Of a stretch of DNA of 64,000 nt, positions 18,336 through 26,900 are shown piece after piece. Where the stretch lies: NCBI GenBank assembly GCA_963719805.1, contig CAVRDF010000008.1, forward strand, positions 806,001 through 870,000. The letters run 5' to 3'. The position numbers and the translations under genes are program-made. Positions within the stretch are counted from its first letter, which is position 1. Each line of letters opens with the position of its first letter. This DNA is from JAMXLO01 sp963719805 (GTDB lineage Bacteria; Pseudomonadota; Alphaproteobacteria; Acetobacterales; Acetobacteraceae). The notes under the pieces were generated by a model. The model was not told the DNA's origin and searched no databases. It was given only the letters and a program-made list of their open reading frames with translations.

Positions 18336-19237
18336 CGCGAAACCACCTGTTGGTGAAGTTCGCCGTCCCGGCATGGACCAGCAGCATCACGCATATCGCA
18401 CGCTGACCGAGGCGCCGCGCTTCGTCTGGCCAAACGATGCGCGCATCGCATTCACGGTGACGCTGGTGTTGGACTACTGGGAGGTGAACCCTCCGGCCGA
18501 CGCCAGTCCCGATCCGCGCATCGTGTCACCGTTGGGCAAATATTTTCCCGATTGGCTGACCTGGAGCCAACGCGAATATGGCGCGCGCGTCGGCATCTTT
18601 CGCGTGCTGGATGCACTGGACCGGTTCGGCATGACACCGAGCGTGGCACTGGGCGCGGCGGCGGCGCAGCGCTATCCGGAGCTGGTCGATGAGCTGGTGC
18701 GGCGCAATGCGTGCTTCATGGCGCACGGCACATATGCGACGCGGCGCATCAGCAGCCAGATGAATGCCGCCGAGGAGCGCGCGCATATCGCAGCTAGCCG
18801 CGACGCGGTGCGGGCCGTGGCGGGAGCGGTGCCGCTCGGCTGGTACGGGCAGGACTTCAACGAGTTCGACCGAAACGCCGGCTCTGCTGGCGGAAGCCGG
18901 TTTCACCTACACAATGGATTGGGCAAGTGACGACAGGCCGTTCCTGCTGGAACGCGGGCTGGTCGCGCTGCCGCCGCAGCCGGAGTGGAATGATCTGGAA
19001 TGCATGTGGCTACGGCGCGTGTCACCGCCGGTATGGGCCGATAATATCGCCGATGCATTCGCGTATCTACACGACGAGAGTGGTGCGTCATTCAACCTGA
19101 CGCTGCATCCATGGGTGACGGGTCAGGCGCACCGCATCCGCTATCTGCGGGATGCGCTGTCGCGCGTGTTGGGACGCCAGGGCATCTGGCGCACCACCAC
19201 CGACGAAGTCGCACGAATTGCGTACAAGCAACTATAG
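18328..19237 (+). CDS. Polysaccharide deacetylase family protein, second tandem copy, one frameshift
   Basis: This copy starts at the ATG at 18328, within the end of the first copy (ATGGCTGA). It has the same layout: RFVWPNDARIAFTVTLVLDY, FGMTPSVALGAAAAQRYPEL, CFMAHGTYATRR, GWYGQDFNEF, then ETPALLAEAGFTYTMDW and NLTLHPWVTGQAHRIRYL. The second half is in another frame; one extra C at about 18870-18871 restores it. The product would have about 302 residues. It is likely a paralogue that forms a heteromer or acts on a related substrate. The DUF1272 gene follows 11 bases later. Confidence 0.82.
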
Positions 19238-19248
19238 AGGACGAGACC

Positions 19249-19557
19249 GTGCTGCAACTGCGCCCCAACTGCGAATACTGCGACAAGGACCTGCCACCGA
19301 GTGCGACGGACGCCCGCATCTGCTCGTACGAATGCACGTTCTGCGTCCACTGCGTCGAGACTGTGCTGTACAATGTCTGCCCCAATTGCGGCGGCGGCTT
19401 TGTTCCTCGCCCGATCCGCCCGGCGACCGAGCGGCGGGCGGGTGTTGGCCTCGCCAGGCAACCCGCCTCCGACAAGCGTGTCCACCTCAAGTACGAACGC
19501 GACGACATCGTAGCCTTCGTCCGCTCGGTCCGCGATATCCCAGCAGAACAGCGCTGA
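19249..19557 (+). CDS. DUF1272 zinc-binding small protein
   Basis: The 102-residue protein begins with a GTG at 19249 (AGAGGA site upstream). The N-terminal 50 residues match DUF1272: LQLRPNCEYCDKDLPPS, then YECTFCVHCVETVLYNVCPN and CGGGFVPRPIRP. The paired cysteines should bind zinc. The C-terminal tail (KYERDDIVAFVRSVRDI) is helical. The family is of unknown function. It is the last gene of the run with the deacetylase pair. Confidence 0.85.
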   Translation: MLQLRPNCEYCDKDLPPSATDARICSYECTFCVHCVETVLYNVCPNCGGGFVPRPIRPATERRAGVGLARQPASDKRVHLKYERDDIVAFVRSVRDIPAEQR

Positions 19558-19574
19558 TCCGCAGCGTCCTTCCT

Positions 19575-20084
19575 TTATCGGTCGATGCTGAGTTCGACCG
19601 CGTGGTCCAATGCCGCCTGGATATCACCCTCCCATGCGGCGCGCGGCAGTTCGTGCACCAACTCGATCTCGTTCCCGTCGGGATCCTTCAGATGGATACT
19701 ACGCGTGACGCCGCGATCCACCCGCCGATACAGCGCCACGCCGCGACCCATCAGGAAGGCGATCCGCTGTTTGAACGCCACCTCGGACGGATAGGCTATC
19801 GCCACGTGGTGCAGTGCTTGCCCTCCGGCGCGAGGCACGGCGGCGCGCTCGACCAGGGCGATATCGTGGTGCCGCAGCTTGCCATCCACTTCGCCACTGT
19901 AGAACCGCATCGGCTTCGACCCGTCACTGGGCACGCGCCCAGTCGCGACGTGCCGGAACCCAAGTGACTCCGTCCAGAACAGGTGCGCCACATCCATGTC
20001 GGAAACATTGAGCACGATGTGGTTGATGCCGCACGGCGCGGGCGACGCACCGGGCCTTGTTGTCTGATCCATGGTCGTCCCCAT
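19575..20084 (-). CDS. VOC (glyoxalase/bleomycin-resistance-like) family protein
   Basis: The 169-residue protein has a beta-alpha-beta-beta-beta VOC fold: CGINHIVLNVSDMDVAHLFW, ESLGFRHVATGR, LHHVAIAYPSEVAFKQRIAF and HLKDPDGNEIELVHE. The histidine at the first strand and the glutamate in NEIELV are likely metal ligands, as in extradiol dioxygenases and glyoxalases. The start at 20084 is 3 bases after the PadR gene stop; a Met four codons later (20072) has a slightly better site. It is probably co-transcribed with padR and under the same control. The reaction is not known. Confidence 0.8.
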   Translation of the reverse strand: MGTTMDQTTRPGASPAPCGINHIVLNVSDMDVAHLFWTESLGFRHVATGRVPSDGSKPMRFYSGEVDGKLRHHDIALVERAAVPRAGGQALHHVAIAYPSEVAFKQRIAFLMGRGVALYRRVDRGVTRSIHLKDPDGNEIELVHELPRAAWEGDIQAALDHAVELSIDR

Positions 20085-20087
20085 TGT

Positions 20088-20681
20088 TCAGGTGCGTTCT
20101 ATGCCGGTAGCCGCTGCGTCGATCGCGGCAGCCACGGCGTTCGCCTGATCATCGCTGAGCGGGCCGCGCGCGAGGCGCAAACGCAGAGCAAGCTTCAGGT
20201 TCTCCATCGCGCGCAGCACCTGCGGTGCGGGGCCGCCGGCGTGGGTGCGCCCGGCTTCATCCATCCGCGCGAGCAGTGCGTCCAGCGTCGTATGGTGCGC
20301 CTGCAAATAAGCGACGCCCTCGGCTGTGATGGCGTGCAGTTTCTTGGCGCCATCACCGGGACTGACCGTCACGTGGCCAAGCTCTTCCAACATGGTCAGC
20401 GTGGGATAGATCACGCCCGGACTGGGGCTGTAGGCGCCGCCGACACGATCCTCGGTCGCCTTGATGATCTCGTAGCCGTGCCGCGGCTTCTCGGCGATCA
20501 AGTGCAGGATGACCAGACGGAGATCGCCATGCGCGAAGAAGCGCCCGAGGCCTGATCTCCCGCCCCTGCGGTGGCGGCCCCCCTCATGATCATCATGGTG
20601 GCGATCCTCGCGGGCGAACCGGTGTTCGCGGCGGTGGTTTCTGTGGTGGTGCATGCCAGCCTTTCGAGTGAGTTTCGTCAT
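20088..20681 (-). CDS. PadR-family regulator with His-rich metal-binding N-terminus (NfeR/YqjI-like)
   Basis: The 197-residue protein starts at the ATG at 20681. Residues 1-45 are rich in His, Arg and Asp (MHHHRNHRREHRF, DRHHDDHEGGRHRRG). The winged-helix domain follows: GDLRLVILHLIAEKPRHGYE, GGAYSPSPGVIYPTLTMLEE, then a C-terminal helix domain. This layout is that of E. coli YqjI/NfeR, a nickel/iron-responsive PadR repressor with a His-rich extension. The palindrome in front of the gene is a plausible autoregulatory operator. It lies 3 bases upstream of the VOC gene. Metal sensing is inferred from the extension, not shown. Confidence 0.85.
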   Translation of the reverse strand: MTKLTRKAGMHHHRNHRREHRFAREDRHHDDHEGGRHRRGGRSGLGRFFAHGDLRLVILHLIAEKPRHGYEIIKATEDRVGGAYSPSPGVIYPTLTMLEELGHVTVSPGDGAKKLHAITAEGVAYLQAHHTTLDALLARMDEAGRTHAGGPAPQVLRAMENLKLALRLRLARGPLSDDQANAVAAAIDAAATGIERT

Positions 20682-20715
20682 AGCGGAACTTTAGATATAT
20701 CTAGACTCACTCGAA
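20663..20715. promoter_or_regulatory. Nested palindromes at the padR/ICMT divergent promoter (likely operator)
   Basis: The inner palindrome TAGATATATCTA is at 20692-20703, 11 bases from the padR start codon. An outer 11-base perfect inverted repeat flanks it: TTCGAGTGAGT at 20663-20673 and ACTCACTCGAA at 20705-20715. AT-rich dyads of the TATATCTA-type are used by PadR regulators of the YqjI group. The site could control both padR-VOC and the divergent methyltransferase gene. Confidence 0.6.
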
Positions 20716-20771
20716 TGCAAGGCATTTGTGGCTCAACCAAAGGTAAACCTGCTCTTGCTACCTTGGGTTGC

Positions 20772-21393
20772 ATGCAACGCGCCCGCGCGTTGGTGTGGCC
20801 GATTGGCTTGCGCCTGCTGGCCTGTCTGGTGCAGGCGGTGTTCCTGCACAACTCACTGCTGCGGTACGCCGAAGAGCCGCGGCGGATTACCCTGCTGTTT
20901 CTAATCACTTCCGAGATCGCGACGTTTCTCGGGCTGCTGCTGTCGCGCTGGGCGAAGCAAACCGACTACCCCCCGCTGGCGCTGGCGATGGTCGCGTCTG
21001 CCTACAGCTATACGATCCTGCTCGACGCGACCGCGGGCATTTCCCTGATCCCTGAGCCGGTGGGGGCGGTGGTGCAAATCGTGGCCATCTGCTGGACGAT
21101 TTTCGCCAAGGCTTCGCTGGGGCGTTCGTTCGGGTTGCTGCCTGCCAATCGCGGCGTCGTCGTAAGGGGTGCATATCGCTGGGTTCGGCACCCGATCTAT
21201 GCCGGGTACCTGTTCATCCACCTCGGCTTCCTGGCGGTGAATTTCGGCTTGCGCAACCTGGTCGTGCTGTCGCTGCTCTATTTCATCCAGATTGGCCGCC
21301 TACTGCGGGAGGAGAGTTCTGTTGTCCGGCAGCATGGCATACCGCAGCTACACCGCGGGTGTCCGCTATCACTTGTTGCCCGGGGTGTTCTGA
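20772..21393 (+). CDS. Isoprenylcysteine carboxyl methyltransferase (ICMT)-like membrane protein, one frameshift
   Basis: The product has about 207 residues and several membrane helices (FLHNSLLRYAEEPRRITLLF, TFLGLLLSRWAK, VGAVVQIVAICWTIFAK). The ICMT/PEMT signature is VRGAYRWVRHPIYAGYLFIH with the conserved RHP, followed by FIQIGRLLREE. One extra T near 21317 breaks the frame; the rest reads MAYRSYTAGVRYHLLPGVF, the expected family end, with a TGA at 21391-21393. These enzymes methylate small lipid or protein substrates at the membrane using SAM; the bacterial substrate is unknown. A start at 20715 is also possible. Its stop abuts the dioxygenase stop on the other strand. Confidence 0.78.
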
Positions 21394-22248
21394 TCACGCG
21401 GCGGGGCGCGATTGTCCCTTCATCTGCGTGCGGTGCATGATGCGGCGGCTGGAAGCATCGAACGGATCGCGGCGGTGCATGGTGCAGCGATTGTCCCACA
21501 GCACCAGATCGCCGACGCGCCAGTGATTGTACCAAGTGAGCTCATCGCGCGTGGCGTATTCCCACACCTGATCGAGCAACGCCTCGGAGTCGGCAAGTTC
21601 CATACCCTCGAGGTATGCGTTGCGACGGCGCCCCAGATACAGGCATTTCCGGCCGCTCTCGGGATGCGTGCAGACGATCGGGTGATAGGTGCCAGGAGAC
21701 TCGCGCGGATCGTCCGTCGGCGTAACGCCCTGACGCACATAGCCGCCGCTGTTGTAGGTACCGTCGTGCTTCACGCGCAGTCCGGAGATGCGGCTCCTCA
21801 GCGTTTCCGGCAATTCGTCGTAGGCGCGATACATGTTGGTGAAGCCGGTGTTGCCGCCAGACGGCGGCACCTCGATCGCGTACAGCATGCTGGCCTTGGG
21901 CGGATCATCGAGGTACGACATGTCGGTGTGCCACACTGCCTCACCGGCGCCGAGCGAACCGATGGCGACGCCGTTTTCGATCACGTTGGAGACCACATAG
22001 ATCTCCGGATGACCATCGACGAAGCGGCGTCCGTTCTCCTGTATCGGCGCCCAGTCGAGTTCGCCGAACCGTTTGCTGAAAGCGATCAGGTCATCGTCGA
22101 TGAGTTGCTGATCGCGGATCAGCAGCACGCAATGATCCAGCCAGGCGCGATAAACCGCAGCGAAGTCCGCATCGCTGATGCGCCGCAGATCGACGCCGCC
22201 GATTTCCGCGCCAAGCGCGCCGCCTGTGGGCGTTACCGTGATGGACAT
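21394..22248 (-). CDS. TauD/TfdA family Fe(II)/2-oxoglutarate dioxygenase
   Basis: The 284-residue protein starts at the ATG at 22248 with a TGGGAGGATC site. It shows the family pattern: TGGALGAEIGGVDLRRISDA, HCVLLIRDQQLIDDD, the first two iron ligands in VWHTDMSYLDDPP, and the second His in DNRCTMHRRDPFD with RRIMHRTQ as the 2-oxoglutarate-binding arginine region. Members oxidise sulfonates, chlorophenoxyacetates or related compounds with Fe(II), O2 and 2-oxoglutarate. The substrate is not fixed by sequence. It is convergent with the ICMT gene and stands alone. Confidence 0.9.
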   Translation of the reverse strand: MSITVTPTGGALGAEIGGVDLRRISDADFAAVYRAWLDHCVLLIRDQQLIDDDLIAFSKRFGELDWAPIQENGRRFVDGHPEIYVVSNVIENGVAIGSLGAGEAVWHTDMSYLDDPPKASMLYAIEVPPSGGNTGFTNMYRAYDELPETLRSRISGLRVKHDGTYNSGGYVRQGVTPTDDPRESPGTYHPIVCTHPESGRKCLYLGRRRNAYLEGMELADSEALLDQVWEYATRDELTWYNHWRVGDLVLWDNRCTMHRRDPFDASSRRIMHRTQMKGQSRPAA

Positions 22249-22316
22249 GCGATCCTCCCAGTCCGAGCGGTGCCGCAACCGTTAGCGCCTCGCCGGGTGG
22301 CTGCCTAGAGCCGCGG

Positions 22317-22640
22317 CTAACCGACCACAGCGCCAACCACGGCACTGAAGGCGATCATCCAAAGCGGATTGAACCGGGTAAGGGCGACAAGCGCGGCTGT
22401 CGCCCCGCTGACAGCAACCGCGAGAGGTCCGGCTCGATCGCGCGGGCAGTGACCATGCCGCTGGCGAGCATCAGGCCGAGGGCAATAGGGATCAACCCAT
22501 CCTTGGCAATGCCCAGCCACGCGCTCCGCGACCGGCGCGTCATGCATCGGCCGGCGACGAGGGCCAAAAGCGAAGAGGGCAGCATCACGGCAAACGTCGC
22601 GACCAACAGCCCCGCCACGGCCGCCACCTACCTGCTGTAG
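22317..22640 (-). pseudogene. Chromate transporter remnant (C-terminal part, frameshifted)
   Basis: Two minus-strand frames together read VAGLLVATFAVMLPSSLLAL, WLGIAKDGLIPIALGLMLAS and then VALTRFNPLWMIAFSAVVG, which is the end of a ChrA-type chromate transporter half. The first helices are missing and there is a frame change near 22425. The break at the upstream end, about 22630-22650, meets the start of a truncated AraC gene on the plus strand, so a rearrangement joined two gene fragments here. Confidence 0.65.
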
Positions 22641-23192
22641 GGCGCGGCCGGCGTCATGATTGTGGATACGGCGCATGGATCCCGGGTCGTGCCACCGCAG
22701 GAAGCGGTGTGGCAGTGCCGCGTGGTCGGCGTCGGCATGCTGCTGCGATCCTTGTTGTTGGAAGCCGTCGATCTATCGCCTGACTATGAGCGTGGCAGCC
22801 GCGCACAGCAGATCATGCTGCTGTTGCTGACAGAAATCCGCTCAGCGCCGGACCTGAAGTTGGGCATACCGTTTCCGGCAGACGCGCGGCTGGCACGCCA
22901 CTGTCGCTTCTTCCTGTCCGCACCCACATCACGCACGACGATTAACGCGTGCGGCACGCTTGGCATGAGCCGCCGGGCATTCACTCGCTTGTTCCGCAAC
23001 GCAACCGGATTGAGCTTTGCGGCGTGGCGGCAGAAGGCTCGCATTCTCGCAGCCGTACCGCGTCTTGCTGCCGGTCAACCGGTCACCACAATCGCTTTGG
23101 ATCTTGGCTACGCGACTACGGGCGCATTCAGCACGATGTTCAAGCAAACGCTTGGCATCGCGCCCAGCGTACACCGCAGAAGGCGCAGCTGA
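22641..23192 (+). pseudogene. AraC-family regulator, N-terminally truncated
   Basis: The C-terminal AraC/XylS double HTH is complete: LGMSRRAFTRLFRNATGLSF, AWRQKARILAAVPRLAAGQP, TIALDLGYATTGAFSTMFKQ and TLGIAPS. The N-terminal cupin sensor survives only as AAGVMIVDTAHGSRVVPPQE AVW, starting right after an in-frame stop, and the next strand of the cupin (VPxG) seems out of frame. With an ATG at 22656 a 178-residue protein could still be made. It could still bind DNA but would lack its sensor domain, so I treat it as broken. It abuts the chromate transporter remnant. Confidence 0.7.
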
Positions 23193-23368
23193 AGCAGGCC
23201 TTCAGCGAATCATTCTGCGCCGCTGGCCGCCTTGCGCGCGCTGTTTGCCACCGCGTGGCGCTTGGCGTGCCAATGCAACGGGCGCGATCACAAAGCATCG
23301 CCGCATCATTGACCGAAACCTCGCAAGCAGTCGGAATAGGCCCAGCGACTGCACAAGGGGGATTAATC

Positions 23369-23830
23369 ATGGCCATGAAGGCCTCAACATTGAAGCCGTC
23401 CTGGGTGAACGAATTCACCAGCTTCATCATGCGCGGCAACGTCGTCGATCTCGCCGTCGGCATCATCATCGGCGCCGCATTCACCGGTATCGTCGGCAGC
23501 CTGGTCAAGGATGTGTTCAATCCGATCCTCGGTCTGGCGACCGGGGGAATCGACTTTTCCAATGTCTTCTGGTCGCTGAACGGCCAGCATTACGCGACGC
23601 TGGCAGACGCTCAGAAGGCCGGGGCGCCGACATTGAACCTTGGCCTGTTCATCAATTCGATCATCAACTTTCTGATCGTCGCATTTGCAATATTCTGGGT
23701 GGTGAAGGGGCTGACGCGCATGCACTTGCGCGAGGACGCCTCAGCCGGACCCAGCCAGAGCGAGCTGCTGCTCGGCGAAATCCGCGACATCCTGCGTGAT
23801 CGGAACGGCGTTCGCGCCCCGGGCGAGTGA
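23369..23830 (+). CDS. mscL: Large-conductance mechanosensitive channel
   Basis: The 153-residue protein has the MscL core: FIMRGNVVDLAVGIIIGAAF with the gating helix TM1, GSLVKDVFNPILGL, a periplasmic loop with a short insert, TM2 INSIINFLIVAFAIFWVVKG and the cytoplasmic helix ELLLGEIRDILRDR. It forms an inner-membrane pentameric pore that opens under high turgor. I chose the ATG at 23369 after AAGGGGG; upstream codons in this frame lie in the AraC gene region. It is a single-gene unit with its own promoter presumably in the 176-base gap before it. Confidence 0.93.
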   Translation: MAMKASTLKPSWVNEFTSFIMRGNVVDLAVGIIIGAAFTGIVGSLVKDVFNPILGLATGGIDFSNVFWSLNGQHYATLADAQKAGAPTLNLGLFINSIINFLIVAFAIFWVVKGLTRMHLREDASAGPSQSELLLGEIRDILRDRNGVRAPGE

Positions 23831-23906
23831 CCAGATAAATCGCTGCCCAATCCGGCTGGTTCTGCGATAAACCAGCCGGAAAGCGAACCAGGATGGAGAG
23901 ACGTCC

Positions 23907-26900
23907 ATGCGCCGTTTCGGATGGGTGCTTGCGGCACTCCTGTGCCTTGCCTGCGCCGCCGCCTGGGCAGACGAATTCAGCCTCCCCGGCCTCGAATCCG
24001 ACGCAAACGCCTACGCCTCTACCCTGACGGCGAAGTTCCCTGCGGGCGGCACGCCTCAGGGGCGCAAACAGGCGGAGGCCGCTGCCGCCGCCGCGGTGAA
24101 AAAGCCGGACTGGGGCGCCGCTGTCGCGGCCTATGAGCGGCGCATCGGCATGGGCGACGAGACGCCAGACCAATGGCTGGCGCTGGCACAGGCCGAAATG
24201 CGTCGCACGCCGCCTGACGCGAACCGGGCGCTGCAGGCCGCCTGGCAGAACTTCTCCAATGTCGATACAGGCCCCCAGCAAGTGCCGGCGCTGCTGCTGA
24301 TGGCAGATGCGCTGAACGTGCTGAGCCGGCCAGCACAGGCGATCCAGGCACTGGAAGCTGCCGCGGAGCGCACGCCGGACAACAAGGCAATCGTGCAGAA
24401 ACTCGATGAGACGCGACGCGCCGTCGGCGTGCTGGTGCGCCGCGTCACCACCGAGGCAGAAGCCGAACCGCCGCGCGCGTGCATCGACTTCACCGTGGCG
24501 CCGGCGCGGCGCGACGACTTCCACGCCGAAGACTGGGTCAAGCTTGAACCGCCCGTGCCGGGGGCGGCGGTCACCCGTGAGGGCGACCTGATCTGCGTAT
24601 CAGGCCTGCCCTCGGGCTCCACGACCAGGGTCATGCTGCGCGCCGGCATGCCCGGCGAGGCCGGGCTGAGCCTGGTAAAGGACACCACGCTCAACATCGC
24701 GATGGCGAACCGCCGCCCGCGCATCGACTTCGACACGCGGATGTTCCTGCTGCCGCGCGGCCAGACGCCGGCGATCAGCCTGAGCACCGTCAACCTGTCC
24801 AGCGTCAAGCTGACCTTGGCGCGGCTGACCGAACGCAACGTCGTGGCGTTCGTGCGCAGCGCGAAGCTCGGTCAGCCGGTGGATACCTGGGACGCCGACA
24901 AGATCGGCGATCAGACCGGACGGATTGTCTGGCAAGGCAGCGCCGACGTGCCGAATTGGCAGGCGAACCGGACGATGCGCACCGCGCTGCCGATGCCGGA
25001 TGCGCTGGCGTCCTCAGGACCGGGACTCTATGCACTCACGGTGCGCGCCGGCGACGGCACACCCAATGCAGATCCGGCCGTGCAGATGATCCTGCGCACC
25101 GACTTCGCCCCAAGCGTCTGGCGCGGCGCCGACGGCCTGACTGTCCAGGTGCGCGGTTATTCCGACGTGAAGCCGCGCGCCGGAGCCACCCTGCGGCTGC
25201 TGGCCGAGAACAACGAGATCCTCGGTGAGACGACAACCGACGCTGAGGGTGTCGGCCGGTTCGCCGCACCGCTGCTGCATGGTGAGGCCGCGGCGGCGCC
25301 ACGCGCCGTCGAGGTGCTTGGTGGCGACGACTACACCATGCTCGATCTGAGCAGCGCCGCCTTCGACCTGTCGGACCGCGGGGTGACAGGGCTGCCGCAT
25401 CCCGGGCCACTCGATGCCTATGTCTGGCTGGATCGCGGCATCTTCCGGCCGGGTGAAACGGCGCACGTGATGGCGATGCTGCGCGACGACGCCGGTAAGC
25501 CGGTTGACGTCCCGGTGCACGTCATCGTCAAGCGGCCGAACGGTCAAGTGTACCTGGACACCACCCCGCCGCGCGCGGCGGAAGACACGGTGCATTTGCC
25601 GGTCGCGCTGTCCAATGGCGCGCCGGCTGGCACGTGGACGGTGGAAGTGCGGGCCGATCCAGGGCTGCCGCCAATCGGCACGGCAAGCTTTCGCGTCGAT
25701 GCCTTCGTGCCGGACCGGATGGCGGTGGACTTCGCCCCGGCGACTACACCGATCGCGCCCGGCAAGCCGTATTCGTTGTCGGTCAGCGCGCGGTTCCTTT
25801 ACGGCGCGCCCGCCGCAGGACTGACCGGTCAGGGGCAGATGCGGCTGGTGATCGACCCGGCGCCATTCCCCACGCTCGCCGGCTATCGCGTTGGGCTGGA
25901 AAATGAAACCTACGCGCCGGACGCCACCGACCTCACGGTGCCAGACACCGACGAACAGGGGCATTCGTCCGTCGCGATCAGCATCCCGCGCGCGCCCGAT
26001 ACGACGCACGCCCTGAAGGCGTCGATCACCGTCGGGGTCAACGATCCGTCCGGCCACGCCTCGCTGGCCAGTACGGAAATTCCGCTGCGTCCCGCGGGTA
26101 ATCTCATCGGCATCAAGCCCGCTTTCACCGGCGACGCAGTCGATGCAGGCACCGCGGCCGCCTTCGACGTCGCCGCGGTCAATCCCGACGGCGCGCGTTC
26201 AGCGCTGAAGGCAAAGTTGCGCCTGGTGCGGGAACGCCCGGACTGGCGATTGGTGATGCACGGCAGCTTGGCGCGCTACGAAACCGTGTGGCGTGACGAA
26301 CCGCTGGAGACAGTCGCGGTCGACATCCCGGCGGACAAGCCGTTCCACTTCGCCAAGACGCTGGATTTCGGCCGCTACCGGCTGGAGGTGCTGGAAGACA
26401 ACGGCATGGCGGCGACGTCCATGCGGTTCCGTTCGGGCTGGGTGTCTTCCGACAATCCCGACGTGCCCGATCAGGTGGATGTTTCGGCCGACCGCAAGCT
26501 GTACGCGCCCGGCGACAACGCGCGCATCCACATCGCGCCGCCGTTTGCCGGCGAGGCAACGCTGCTGGTGCTGACGGATCGCGTGCATCTGGTGCGCAAC
26601 CTTTCGGTGCCTGCCGGCGGCACCGACGTCGATGTTCCGGTGTCGGCTGATTGGGGGCCGGGCGCTTATGTCACCGTGCACGTGTTCCGCACCGCGGCGG
26701 ATGCCAAGTCGAGGCCCGGACGCGCCATTGGTCTCGCCTGGGTCGGCATCGATCCGGGTGTGCGGAAGATACCGGTGGCGTTCGATACGCCGGAGAAATA
26801 CCCGCCGCGGGCTCGCGCGGTGATCCGCGTGCGTGCCGCACCCGGCGCCTGGGTGAGCCTCGCGGCGGTGGATGAAGGCATTTTGCGCCTGACGCGATTT

